From assembly GCF_963853665.1 (NCBI RefSeq), contig NZ_OY970459.1, forward strand, positions 1,178,001 through 1,242,000: a stretch of 64,000 nucleotides of DNA, written 5' to 3'. Origin of the DNA: Mycobacterium decipiens. Lineage in GTDB: Bacteria > Actinomycetota > Actinomycetes > Mycobacteriales > Mycobacteriaceae. This document shows positions 21,756 to 30,266 of this stretch, in pieces; position 1 is the stretch's first letter; every line of letters begins with the position of its first letter. Position numbers and translations under genes: made by a program. Below the pieces are notes generated by a model that searched no databases, had not been told where the DNA came from, and was given only the letters and a program-made list of their open reading frames with translations.

Positions 21756-22244
21756 TCAGTGCTTGCGCACCACCCGTTCGGGCCCGCCCGGGTTCCAGAC
21801 GGTGATGTCCAGATGGCCATCTCGAACCTCTACCGCCGATGCTCCGGTGATGTCGGTTCCAAAGAGGGCGAAGGCTTGCCCGCGCAGATCGAATCCGGTC
21901 TCGTCGAACAACGCCGCGGCGAAGCGTTGACGTAGTGCATCGTCGGGACAATCGTGCGCAAGACCGTATAGCTTCGCGTCGCCGTCGGTCACCTGGGTGT
22001 CGATGGTTGCGGTGTGCAGGCAGAACCTCGGGTCGCGCACGATATCAGCGAATTTGGTGGTGCCGGGCATGCCTGGGAGCCACAACCGGTCCTCGAATAG
22101 TCGCGGCTCCATCGGGCTGATCCGCGGGAACCCATCAGACCGGAGGGTGGCCAGCAGGCAGAGGTTGCCGGCGGCGTGATGGCGACGGGTGAAGATCGTC
22201 GTGATGTGCGGCGCTTGGGTGGCGAAATCTATCCAGGCAGTCAT
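21756..22244 (-). CDS. Pyridoxamine 5'-phosphate oxidase-fold (PPOX) flavin/F420-binding protein
   Basis: Split-barrel PPOX-family protein of 162 aa. The N-terminal part [31 protein letters not shown] is the family's flavin/F420-binding strand set, followed by [12 protein letters not shown]. Many mycobacterial members use F420 rather than FMN, and the window also encodes F420 synthesis genes, but the cofactor cannot be decided here. It sits between sseA (34 bp) and maf on the same strand. I do not remember a gene in this position in M. tuberculosis, so it may be a gain here or a loss there. Confidence 0.8.
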   Translation of the reverse strand: MTAWIDFATQAPHITTIFTRRHHAAGNLCLLATLRSDGFPRISPMEPRLFEDRLWLPGMPGTTKFADIVRDPRFCLHTATIDTQVTDGDAKLYGLAHDCPDDALRQRFAAALFDETGFDLRGQAFALFGTDITGASAVEVRDGHLDITVWNPGGPERVVRKH

Positions 22245-22376
22245 GGTCCGACACTACGGTTGGCTCGGCGAACGAGCCGCGGTCACGAAGATCGCGACAC
22301 TGCAACCAGGCACAAGACGCGCCGGGCGGGGTCGCCGGGGATTCATTCTCGAGGCTGTCGACGTCGACGAGCACCC

Positions 22377-23018
22377 TCAGTTGCCAGCGTTTGGCGCCCA
22401 CAGTGCGCTGACCGACAGCCCCATCCGCGCCAACAGCGACCGCAGCAGTGGCAGGCTCAGGCCAATCACATTTGACGGATCGCCATCGACACCGTCGATG
22501 AACCAACCACTCAGGCCGTCGAGGGTGAATCCGCCAGCGACCCGCAATGATTCCCCGCTTGCTAGGTAGGCCTCCAGGTCCTCCGGCGTCGGCGTTCCGA
22601 AACGCACTGTGGTTATTGCTGTTTCAGCAGCGTGGCAGGTGATTTTGTTGTCCAGCAATCGGATAACGCAGTGACCCGTGTAGAGTTCGCCGGCGCACCC
22701 TACCATCGACTGCCACTGTTGCCGTGCGTCGCGGATGGATTCCGGCTTGCCGCATAGCCGGCCATCCTTGTAGAGCATCGAATCGCAGCCGATGACAACG
22801 CAATCCGCCGCGACTCTGTGGTCCACAGCCGTTGCGACTTGCTCGGCCTTGGCCCGGGCCAGTGCAGCCACGACGTCGACCGGCGTGACATCTGACCCCA
22901 GCGCCGCGGTGGCCGCATCCTCGTCGACTCCAGAGACCACCACCAGCGGGTCGATGCCCGCCTGGCGAAGCACTTTGAGCCGACCGGGTGACGCGGACGC
23001 GAGCACCAGCCGGGTCAT
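22377..23018 (-). CDS. maf: Maf-like nucleoside triphosphate pyrophosphatase
   Basis: Maf/HAM1-type enzyme that hydrolyses non-canonical nucleoside triphosphates and can influence septum formation. The N-terminus [19 protein letters not shown] carries the defining SxSPxR motif. [22 protein letters not shown] is the second conserved block with the catalytic Asp. It is 213 aa. The start overlaps the accE5 stop by ATGA, so it is translated as part of the accD5-accE5-maf operon. Which nucleotide it prefers cannot be told from sequence. Confidence 0.92.
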   Translation of the reverse strand: MTRLVLASASPGRLKVLRQAGIDPLVVVSGVDEDAATAALGSDVTPVDVVAALARAKAEQVATAVDHRVAADCVVIGCDSMLYKDGRLCGKPESIRDARQQWQSMVGCAGELYTGHCVIRLLDNKITCHAAETAITTVRFGTPTPEDLEAYLASGESLRVAGGFTLDGLSGWFIDGVDGDPSNVIGLSLPLLRSLLARMGLSVSALWAPNAGN

Positions 23019-23338
23019 CGGCGCATGTGCATCATTTCCTGCAGCGTGATCCGCTGCCAGCTAAAGACGGGATAGCGCAACATATCGACCGGCAGCCCCC
23101 ATCGGGCGGACTCGGGCGCCGCGGAGGGGGCCGGACTTGTGATGCTGCCCAACACCGCAATCAACGCGGCCAACTCCTGATCGGTGGGTCGTCCCTTGAG
23201 TATCTCGATATGCGGCTGGTGCGGGTGCGCAGCCGGTGCTGCGGTCACGGTCTCGTTCCCGTCGCTCACTTCGTTGGTTCCGCTCACTCGACTCAGGATC
23301 GGATTGTTCGTCTCTTTCCCGTCACTCACTCGACTCAC
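23015..23338 (-). CDS. accE5: Acyl-CoA carboxylase epsilon subunit AccE5
   Basis: Small subunit that stimulates the AccA3-AccD5 propionyl/acetyl-CoA carboxylase. The conserved part is the C-terminal 65 residues ([22 protein letters not shown], then [23 protein letters not shown]). GTG at 23338 overlaps the accD5 stop (GTGA) and gives 107 aa; the longer upstream frame is a shadow of accD5. The N-terminus is low-complexity with imperfect repeats (SRVSDGKET and [15 protein letters not shown]) encoded by a DNA repeat. M. tuberculosis, as remembered, has 177 aa with more copies, so the repeat number varies. Confidence 0.9.
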   Translation of the reverse strand: MSRVSDGKETNNPILSRVSGTNEVSDGNETVTAAPAAHPHQPHIEILKGRPTDQELAALIAVLGSITSPAPSAAPESARWGLPVDMLRYPVFSWQRITLQEMMHMRR

Positions 23339-24975
23339 AGCGGAATGTTCCCGTGCTTCTTGGGGGGCAGCTGCGCGATCTTGCGTTCCAGCAGGCGCAG
23401 CGCTGTGCCAATGTAGCCGCGGGTGTGCGACGGCGGGATCACCGCGTCGACGTATCCGCGTTCGGCGGCCACGTACGGGTTGACCAAGGTGTCCTCGTAC
23501 TCCTGTTGCAGCTGCAGCCGCAGCGCGTCGACATCCTGCCCGTTCGCGGCTGCCTCGGTCAGCTGCTGGCGGTATACGAAGCCGACCGCGCCGGACGCCC
23601 CCATCACCGCGATCTGCGCGGTCGGCCACGCCAGGTTGACGTCGCAGCCCATGTCTTTGGAGCCCATGACGCAGTACGCGCCGCCATAGGCCTTGCGGGT
23701 GATGACGGTGATCTTCGGGACAGTGGCCTCGCCGTAGGCGTAGAGCAGCTTGGCGCCGCGCCGGATGATGCCGTTGTATTCCTGGCCGGTGCCCGGCAGG
23801 AAGCCCGGAACGTCGACCAGCATGACGATGGGGATATTGAAGCAGTCACAGGTCCGCACGAACCGGGCGGCCTTCTCCGAGGCGTCGATGTCCAAGCAGC
23901 CGGCGAAGTGTGTCGGCTGGTTGGCGACAATGCCCACCGGCCGGCCTTCGATGCGCCCGAACCCGACCACGATGTTCTGGGCGTAGCCGGCCTGAATCTC
24001 GAGGAACTCGTCCTCGTCTAGGAGGCGGGTTATCACCTCGTGCATGTCGTAGGGCTGGTTGGGTGAGTCCGGGATCAGCGTGTCCAACTCGAGGTCCTCG
24101 TCGGTGAGGTTCTCCTCGATGGGCCCGGTTGCAGCGGCGGCCTGGTAGCGCGGCGCGTCGGAAAAGTTGTTAGGCGGCAGGTAGCTCAGCAGCTCGCGAA
24201 CGTAGTCGAAAGCGTCCTGCTCGCCCGATGCGGCGTAGTGCGCTGTGCCCGACTTAGCCATGTGGGTGTGGGCGCCGCCGAGCTCCTCCATAGTGACTTC
24301 CTCGCCGGTGACGGTCTTGATCACGTCGGGGCCGGTGATGAACATCTGGCTGGTCTGATCGACCATGATCACGAAGTCGGTCAGGGCAGGGGAGTAGACG
24401 TGCCCACCTGCGGCGGCTCCCATGATCAGCGAGATCTGCGGGACGACACCGGAGGCCAGGATGTTGTTGCGGAAGATCCGGCTGTACAGGCCCAGCGAGA
24501 CGACACCTTCCTGGATGCGCGCACCCGCACCGTCGTTGATGCCGATGAGCGGACGGCCGGTCTTGATCGCGAGTTCCTGGACCTTGACGATCTTCTCGCC
24601 GTACACCTCGCCGAGGCTGCCGCCGAACACTGTGGCGTCTTGGCTGAAAATGCACACGTCGCGGCCGTCGATGGTGCCGTAGCCGGTGACCACGCCGTCG
24701 CCGAGCGGGCGCTTTTCGCCGAGGTTGAAGTTGGTGCTGCGGTGCCTGGCCAGCGCGTCCAACTCGACGAACGAGTCCTCGTCCAGCAACGCGTAGATGC
24801 GTTCACGAGCCGTCAGCTTGCCCTTGGCGTGTACCCGCTCGACGGCATCCTCGCCGACTGGGTGCAGCGACTCGTCCCTGCGCTTGTGCAACTCCGCCAG
24901 CTTGCCCGCGGTGGTGTGGATGTCGATGGTGTGCTCGGCAGCGGGCTCAGCGGTGTGGTCGGTAACGCTTGTCAT
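23335..24975 (-). CDS. accD5: Acyl-CoA carboxylase beta subunit AccD5 (propionyl-CoA carboxylase)
   Basis: Carboxyltransferase subunit that, with AccA3 and AccE5, makes methylmalonyl-CoA for methyl-branched lipids. N- and C-terminal crotonase-like halves are complete: [14 protein letters not shown] and [13 protein letters not shown] in the first, [27 protein letters not shown] and [17 protein letters not shown] in the second. Start 24975 ([11 protein letters not shown]) gives 546 aa versus 548 remembered for M. tuberculosis; ten further codons upstream are possible. It begins the minus-strand operon and faces birA across 153 bp. Confidence 0.96.
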   Translation of the reverse strand: MTSVTDHTAEPAAEHTIDIHTTAGKLAELHKRRDESLHPVGEDAVERVHAKGKLTARERIYALLDEDSFVELDALARHRSTNFNLGEKRPLGDGVVTGYGTIDGRDVCIFSQDATVFGGSLGEVYGEKIVKVQELAIKTGRPLIGINDGAGARIQEGVVSLGLYSRIFRNNILASGVVPQISLIMGAAAGGHVYSPALTDFVIMVDQTSQMFITGPDVIKTVTGEEVTMEELGGAHTHMAKSGTAHYAASGEQDAFDYVRELLSYLPPNNFSDAPRYQAAAATGPIEENLTDEDLELDTLIPDSPNQPYDMHEVITRLLDEDEFLEIQAGYAQNIVVGFGRIEGRPVGIVANQPTHFAGCLDIDASEKAARFVRTCDCFNIPIVMLVDVPGFLPGTGQEYNGIIRRGAKLLYAYGEATVPKITVITRKAYGGAYCVMGSKDMGCDVNLAWPTAQIAVMGASGAVGFVYRQQLTEAAANGQDVDALRLQLQQEYEDTLVNPYVAAERGYVDAVIPPSHTRGYIGTALRLLERKIAQLPPKKHGNIPL

Positions 24976-25128
24976 GGGAGACGATGGTATCGGCACGGTA
25001 GCCAACGGTCGGCTCGGTGCCCGCTACGAGTTCGTCAAACGCCTGATGAGCTTGCGCCGACCGCGATGTCATCCGCGACATTCCCGCGTCGAATGGGCCG
25101 TTGTTCGGCGCCTGCCTAAGCTGACCGG

Positions 25129-25926
25129 ATGACCGACCGCGATCAGCTCAGGCTGCCCATGGACGCCACGGCACTGCGTGCCGACGTGACCGGATCGTTT
25201 TGGCGGCAACTCGAGGTCGTCCAGCAGACCGGTTCCACGAACGCCGACCTGCTCGCACGCGCGGCGTCCGGGGCCGATATCGACGGTGCGGTGCTGATCG
25301 CCGAACATCAGACCGCCGGGCGTGGGCGGCATGGCCGCGGCTGGTCGGCCACTCCCCTTGCACAGATCACCATGTCGGTCGGCGTGGGTGTCGGCGACGT
25401 ACCGGTCGAGGCGTGGGGCTGGGTGTCGCTGGCCACCGGGCTGGCCGTGGTTGACACGGTCGCCCCCCTCATCGAGGTGACCGGGGTCGAAGCGACCCTC
25501 AAGTGGCCCAACGACGTGCTGGCCGGGGGTGGCAAGCTGGCGGGCATCCTGGCCGAGGTCACTCGGCCGTTCGTGGTGATCGGCGTGGGACTCAACGTCA
25601 CCCAGGCCCCCGAGGAGGTCGACGGCCCGGGGGCGACCTCACTGCTGGACGTCGGGGTGGCGGCACCGGACCGCACGCGCATCGCGAGCACGCTGTTGCG
25701 CGAACTCGGAGCCCGGATCGCCCAGTGGCGCAACGCCGATCCTCAACTGGCGGCCGACTACCGTGCTCGCAGCCTGACCATCGGCTCGCGCGTGCGCGCC
25801 GAACTCCCCGGCGGACAGGAAGTCATCGGGCTCGCGCGTGACATCGATGATCAGGGCCGGCTGTGCATCGAAGCGGATGACGAAATCGTGGTGGTTTCCG
25901 CCGGCGACGTGGTGCATTTGCGCTAA
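25129..25926 (+). CDS. birA: Biotin protein ligase BirA
   Basis: Activates biotin to biotinyl-AMP and attaches it to carrier lysines such as that of AccA3. The biotin/ATP motif GRGRHGRGW lies near residues 64-72 and the catalytic lysine region is TLKWPNDVLAGGGKLAGIL near 123-141. A C-terminal SH3-like domain covers about 217-265. There is no N-terminal helix-turn-helix, so it is a ligase without repressor function. It is divergent from accD5, placing biotinylation next to its substrates. Length 265 aa is normal. Confidence 0.95.
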   Translation: MTDRDQLRLPMDATALRADVTGSFWRQLEVVQQTGSTNADLLARAASGADIDGAVLIAEHQTAGRGRHGRGWSATPLAQITMSVGVGVGDVPVEAWGWVSLATGLAVVDTVAPLIEVTGVEATLKWPNDVLAGGGKLAGILAEVTRPFVVIGVGLNVTQAPEEVDGPGATSLLDVGVAAPDRTRIASTLLRELGARIAQWRNADPQLAADYRARSLTIGSRVRAELPGGQEVIGLARDIDDQGRLCIEADDEIVVVSAGDVVHLR

Positions 25927-25967
25927 CTCGCGCGGGCCTGACGGATCCTAGCGCTAGTGTCGCCACC

Positions 25968-26486
25968 ATGAGCTATCCGGAGAACGCTCTGGCCGCTGGT
26001 GAGCAGGTCGTTCTGCACCGACATCCGCACTGGAAGCGGTTGATCTGGCCCGTCATCGTCCTGATTGTGATGACCGGGTTGGCGGCGTTCGGGTCTGGGT
26101 TCGTCAACTCGACGCATTGGGAGCAGATCGCTAAGAACGTGATCCACGGCGTGATCTGGGGGATCTGGTTGGTGATTGTCGGCTGGCTCACCCTGTGGCC
26201 CTTCCTGAGCTGGCTGACCACACATTTCGTGGTCACTAACCGGCGGGTGATGTTCCGGCATGGCGTGCTGACCCGCAGCGGGATCGACATCCCGTTGGCA
26301 CGGATCAACAGCGTGGAGTTCCGGGACCGGATTTTTGAGCGGGTGTTTCGCACCGGGACGCTGATTATCGAGTCCGCGTCACAGGATCCGCTCGAGTTTT
26401 ACGACATTCCGCGCCTGCGGGAGGTGCACGCGCTGCTGTATCACGAAGTTTTTGACACCCTGGGCACCGAAGAGTCGCCCAGCTGA
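25968..26486 (+). CDS. PH-domain membrane protein (Rv3278c-like)
   Basis: Function unknown. Two transmembrane helices (about 25-46 and 58-82) are followed by a bacterial PH-like domain (bPH2/YdbT type) with hallmark FVVTNRRVMFRHGVLTRSGIDIPLARINSVEF near 87-118. Such proteins are membrane anchored with the PH fold in the cytosol. It is 172 aa and starts 41 bp after birA. It converges with the GtrA gene, overlapping its 3' end by 46 bp, which is unusually long for convergent genes. Confidence 0.85.
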   Translation: MSYPENALAAGEQVVLHRHPHWKRLIWPVIVLIVMTGLAAFGSGFVNSTHWEQIAKNVIHGVIWGIWLVIVGWLTLWPFLSWLTTHFVVTNRRVMFRHGVLTRSGIDIPLARINSVEFRDRIFERVFRTGTLIIESASQDPLEFYDIPRLREVHALLYHEVFDTLGTEESPS

Positions 26487-27100
26487 GCGACCCGGTTGGC
26501 CCGGTTGCGCCAGGCCCGCAGCAGGGTGACATTGCCGCCCTCGAGGGTGTCCTCGAAGACTTCGGCGATGCCGCCTGCCGTAAGGGCGGATTCCAGGGCC
26601 TTGTCGGGGTTACGGGCGAACTCGTCGGGAAATACCCAGCGCCGAAACGCCCAGAAGCGGAACCCCATTTGCAGCAGGTTGCCGATGATGTAGGCGGAGA
26701 TGAAGTCGGCGATGTTCTCCATGGTCAGGGACACCATCGGCACCCGCAGCTGCAGGATGTAGCTGGAAAACCACAGCGGCGCCATGCTCAGCAGCACCCC
26801 CACGCCGCTGAACGCGAAGAACAGCAGCGCCTCATGGTGGCGCTCGCGGCCGCCGCGGTCGCGGAAGCTCCACTCCCTGTTCAACACGTAGGACGCGATG
26901 ACCGCGACAATGCCGGCGATCACCTTCGCGGTTACCGGCTTCGGCTCGAGAATCGTCAGCTTCAGCGTGTAAAAAATCACCGTGTCGATGATGAATGTGG
27001 TCCCGCCAACGATGGCAAATTTGATCAGCTCATGGTGGCGCTGCGCATAGGGCTGGACCACCCCGGGTAGACGCGCGATCGTGGCATCGGCAAAGGACAC
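26441..27100 (-). CDS. GtrA-family polyprenyl-sugar flippase-like membrane protein (Rv3277-like)
   Basis: GtrA/DPMS-family protein with four transmembrane helices; members assist transfer of polyprenyl-linked sugars in cell-wall glycosylation. The core runs from ELIKFAIVGGTTFIIDTVIFY through ASYVLNREWSFRDRG, then two further helices. A hydrophilic tail of about 50 residues follows. The start is uncertain: GTG 27100 gives 219 aa with the usual short N-terminus, but the frame is open to 27232, overlapping the purK start, and I remember a 272-aa annotation in H37Rv. Confidence 0.82.
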   Translation of the reverse strand: MSFADATIARLPGVVQPYAQRHHELIKFAIVGGTTFIIDTVIFYTLKLTILEPKPVTAKVIAGIVAVIASYVLNREWSFRDRGGRERHHEALLFFAFSGVGVLLSMAPLWFSSYILQLRVPMVSLTMENIADFISAYIIGNLLQMGFRFWAFRRWVFPDEFARNPDKALESALTAGGIAEVFEDTLEGGNVTLLRAWRNRANRVAQLGDSSVPRVSKTS

Positions 27101-27200
27101 AACAGGGGAGTCTACGGATGAACACAAAATCGGTGCAAAATGATACATAACGATTTGGTTCCATAGCCGGCCAAACACGCCGGTCAGGTCGCATGACACC

Positions 27201-28460
27201 ATGATGGCCGTGCCGAGTTCACGCACCCCCATGGTCGCCCCTCTAGTCGCGATGGTCGGCGGCGGTCAGCTGGCCCGGATGAGCCATCAGGCCGCCATCG
27301 CGTTGGGTCAGAACCTCCGTGTGCTGGTCGATTCCGCCGACGACCCGGCTGCGCAGGTCACACCCAATGTAGTGATCGGTTCATGCACCGATCTGGAAGA
27401 CCTGCGCCGCGTCGCGGGTGGAGCCGACGTCCTGACTTTTGACCACGAGCACGTTCCGGGCGAGCTGCTGGACAAGCTGGTCGCCGAAGGCGTCAATGTC
27501 GCCCCGCCTCCGCATGCCCTGATACACGCCCAGGACAAGTTCGTCATGCGGCAGCGGCTGGATGCAGTGGGCGTCGCCGTGCCGCGCTACGCCGCCATCA
27601 AGGACCCCGACAGCCTGGACGAAATTGACGCCTTCGTTGCCCGTGTCGGTGGCCCGATCGTGGTCAAAACGGTGCGTGGCGGCTACGACGGCCGGGGCGT
27701 TCGGATGGCACGAGACCTGGCGGACGCCCGTGCCATCGCGGGCGAATACTTGGCTGCCGGCGTGTCAGTGCTGGTCGAGGAACGAGTGGAACTGCGCCGC
27801 GAATTGTCCGCGCTGGTGGCGCGGTCGCCCTTCGGCCAGGGTGCGGCGTGGCCGGTGGTCCAGACGGTGCAACGTGACGGCATCTGTGTGCTGGTGATCG
27901 CGCCCGCGCCGGCGCTGCCCGACAATCTGGCCACCGCGGCGCAACAGTTGGCGTTGCGATTGGCCGCCGAACTCGATGTGGTTGGCGTGCTCGCCGTCGA
28001 GCTGTTCGAGACGAACGATGGGGCCCTGCTGGTCAACGAGCTCGCGATGCGGCCGCACAATTCCGGACACTGGACGATGGACGGGGCTCGTACCAGCCAG
28101 TTCGAGCAGCATCTGCGTGCGGTCTTGGACTACCCGCTCGGCGATACCGACACCGTCGCGCCCGTGACGGTAATGGCCAATGTGCTCGGGGCCGCGCAGC
28201 CGCCGGCAATGAGCGTCGACGAACGACTGCACCATCTCTTTGCGCGTATGCCCGACGCCCGCGTTCACCTCTACGGCAAGGCCGAGCGGCCCGGTCGCAA
28301 GGTGGGGCATATCAACTTCCTCGGCTCCGACCTGGCCGAGTTGCGTAGCCGCGCTGAGCTGGCGGCACACTGGTTGTCACACGGGCAGTGGACGGACGGA
28401 TGGGATCCTCACGCCGGCGACGATGCAGAGCGGAGCGATGAGGAGGAGCGGCGTAGATGA
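27201..28460 (+). CDS. purK: N5-carboxyaminoimidazole ribonucleotide synthase PurK
   Basis: ATP-grasp enzyme that carboxylates aminoimidazole ribonucleotide with bicarbonate and ATP in purine synthesis. GGGQLARM near the N-terminus, TFDHEHVP, and KTVRGGYDGRGV are the expected substrate and ATP motifs; VNELAMRPHNSGHWT is the metal-binding block. It is 419 aa. The last residues GDDAERSDEEERRR are encoded by a MIRU repeat rather than by conserved purK sequence. The stop overlaps the first micro-ORF ATG of the MIRU array that links it to purE. Confidence 0.96.
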   Translation: MMAVPSSRTPMVAPLVAMVGGGQLARMSHQAAIALGQNLRVLVDSADDPAAQVTPNVVIGSCTDLEDLRRVAGGADVLTFDHEHVPGELLDKLVAEGVNVAPPPHALIHAQDKFVMRQRLDAVGVAVPRYAAIKDPDSLDEIDAFVARVGGPIVVKTVRGGYDGRGVRMARDLADARAIAGEYLAAGVSVLVEERVELRRELSALVARSPFGQGAAWPVVQTVQRDGICVLVIAPAPALPDNLATAAQQLALRLAAELDVVGVLAVELFETNDGALLVNELAMRPHNSGHWTMDGARTSQFEQHLRAVLDYPLGDTDTVAPVTVMANVLGAAQPPAMSVDERLHHLFARMPDARVHLYGKAERPGRKVGHINFLGSDLAELRSRAELAAHWLSHGQWTDGWDPHAGDDAERSDEEERRR

Positions 28461-28562
28461 TTCACGCCGGCGGCGATGCAGAGCGGAGCGATGAGGAGGA
28501 GCGGCGTAGATGATTCACGCCGGCGGCGATGCAGAGCGGAGCGATGAAAAGGAGCGGCGCAC
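28411..28562 (+). repeat. MIRU minisatellite array, 53-bp units, between purK and purE
   Basis: The segment CGATGCAGAG recurs at 28421, 28474 and 28527, an exact 53-bp period, giving two full units and a third partial one with GATGAAAAGG in place of GATGAGGAGG. Each unit carries a stop overlapping an ATG. Two tandem micro-ORFs result: 28457-28513 ([18 protein letters not shown]) and 28510-28566 ([18 protein letters not shown]). These form an uninterrupted ATGA, ATGA, GTGA chain from the purK stop to the purE start. Internal AGGAGGAG sites could reload ribosomes. This is the mycobacterial interspersed repetitive unit family. Confidence 0.92.
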
Positions 28563-29078
28563 GTGACTGAACGGCCGCGCGTCGGGGTGATCATGGGCAG
28601 CGACAGCGACTGGTCGGTGATGGCCGATGCCGCCGAGGCGCTCGACGAGTTCGACGTTGCGGCCGAGGTTCGGGTGGTTTCGGCGCATCGCACCCCGGCG
28701 GTGATGTTCGACTATGCCCGCGGCGCGGCCGAGCGCGGGATCGAGGTGATCATCGCCGGCGCGGGCGGGGCCGCGCACCTGCCCGGTATGGTCGCCGCCG
28801 CGACGCCGCTGCCGGTGATCGGCGTGCCGGTTCCGCTGGCCCGGTTGGACGGCCTTGACTCGCTGCTGTCGATCGTGCAGATGCCGGCCGGGGTGCCGGT
28901 GGCCACGGTGTCTATCGGCGGCGCCCGCAACGCCGGTCTGCTGGCCGTGCGCATCCTAGGATCGTCGGACCCGCAGCTGCGGGCCCGGATCGTCGAGTTC
29001 GGCGACCGGCTGGCAGACACCGTGCGGGCCAAGGATGCCGCACTTCAGGAGCTTCGGGGTAAGTTAACCCGCGACTAA
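28563..29078 (+). CDS. purE: N5-carboxyaminoimidazole ribonucleotide mutase PurE
   Basis: Class I PurE, which moves the carboxyl group from N5 to C4 of the imidazole after Pur[13 protein letters not shown] near 9-20 and [12 protein letters not shown] near 38-49 hold the conserved Ser, Asp and His; [11 protein letters not shown] is the third block. GTG start at 28563 overlaps the second MIRU micro-ORF stop. It is 171 aa, normal for the family. Confidence 0.96.
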   Translation: MTERPRVGVIMGSDSDWSVMADAAEALDEFDVAAEVRVVSAHRTPAVMFDYARGAAERGIEVIIAGAGGAAHLPGMVAAATPLPVIGVPVPLARLDGLDSLLSIVQMPAGVPVATVSIGGARNAGLLAVRILGSSDPQLRARIVEFGDRLADTVRAKDAALQELRGKLTRD

Positions 29079-29091
29079 CAAGGAGGTCGAA

Positions 29092-30261
29092 ATGGTTGGG
29101 TGGGCCGGAAACCCGTCATTCGATGTATTCAAGCTGCCCGAGGAACACGACGAGCTACGAGCGGCTATTCGAGCTTTGGCGGAGAAAGAAATCGCACCGT
29201 ACGCCGCCGAGGTGGACGAGCAGCCCCGGTTTCCCGAGGAAGCGCTGGCGGCCCTGAACGCGTCCGGTTTCAACGCAGTCCACGTTCCAGAAGAGTACGG
29301 CGGTCAGGGCGCCGACTCGGTCGCGGCCTGCATCGTGATCGAAGAAGTCGCCCGCGTCGACGCGTCTGCATCGCTGATTCCCGCAGTGAACAAGTTGGGC
29401 ACCATGGGCCTGATCCTGCGGGGTTCGGAGGAGCTGAAGAAGCAGGTGTTGCCAACCCTGGCCGCCGAGGGGGCGATGGCGTCCTACGCATTGAGTGAGC
29501 GGGAGGCCGGCAGTGACGCGGCGTCGATGCGCACCCGGGCCAAGGCCGACGGGGATCACTGGATTCTCAACGGCGCCAAGTGCTGGATCACCAACGGCGG
29601 TAAATCGACCTGGTACACGGTGATGGCGGTGACCGATCCGGACCGGGGCGCCAACGGCATTTCGGCGTTCATGGTGCACAAGGACGACGAGGGGTTCACC
29701 GTCGGTCCGAAGGAAAAGAAGCTCGGGATCAAGGGTTCACCAACCACCGAGCTGTACTTCGAAAACTGTCGCATCCCCGGCGATCGGATTATTGGTGAGC
29801 CCGGTACCGGCTTCAAGACCGCGTTGGCCACGTTGGACCACACCCGTCCCACGATCGGCGCCCAGGCGGTAGGTATTGCTCAGGGCGCATTGGACGCCGC
29901 CATCGCCTACACCAAGGACCGCAAGCAATTCGGCGAGTCGATCAGCACCTTCCAGGCCGTTCAGTTCATGCTGGCCGATATGGCGATGAAGGTGGAGGCG
30001 GCGCGGCTGATGGTTTACACGGCCGCGGCCCGGGCCGAACGCGGTGAGCCGAACCTCGGCTTCATCTCGGCGGCCTCGAAGTGCTTTGCTTCCGACATGG
30101 CGATGGAGGTCACCACCGACGCCGTGCAACTTTTTGGGGGCGCCGGCTATACCACCGATTTCCCCGTCGAGCGGTTTATGCGCGACGCCAAGATCACCCA
30201 GATCTACGAGGGTACGAATCAGATTCAGCGCGTGGTGATGTCGCGGGCCTTGCTGCGCTGA
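29092..30261 (+). CDS. fadE25: Acyl-CoA dehydrogenase FadE25
   Basis: FAD-dependent acyl-CoA dehydrogenase for fatty-acid beta-oxidation or related acyl-CoA turnover. Signature AYALSEREAGSDAASMRTRA near 135 and the C-terminal QIYEGTNQIQRVVM, whose Glu373 is the catalytic base by alignment with the medium-chain enzyme, are intact. A strong AAGGAGG lies 5-6 bp before the ATG. It is 389 aa. It follows purE by 13 bp but is functionally distinct, and converges with the SulP gene with only 5 bp between. Chain-length specificity is not deducible. Confidence 0.95.
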   Translation: MVGWAGNPSFDVFKLPEEHDELRAAIRALAEKEIAPYAAEVDEQPRFPEEALAALNASGFNAVHVPEEYGGQGADSVAACIVIEEVARVDASASLIPAVNKLGTMGLILRGSEELKKQVLPTLAAEGAMASYALSEREAGSDAASMRTRAKADGDHWILNGAKCWITNGGKSTWYTVMAVTDPDRGANGISAFMVHKDDEGFTVGPKEKKLGIKGSPTTELYFENCRIPGDRIIGEPGTGFKTALATLDHTRPTIGAQAVGIAQGALDAAIAYTKDRKQFGESISTFQAVQFMLADMAMKVEAARLMVYTAAARAERGEPNLGFISAASKCFASDMAMEVTTDAVQLFGGAGYTTDFPVERFMRDAKITQIYEGTNQIQRVVMSRALLR

Positions 30262-30266
30262 GTGTG

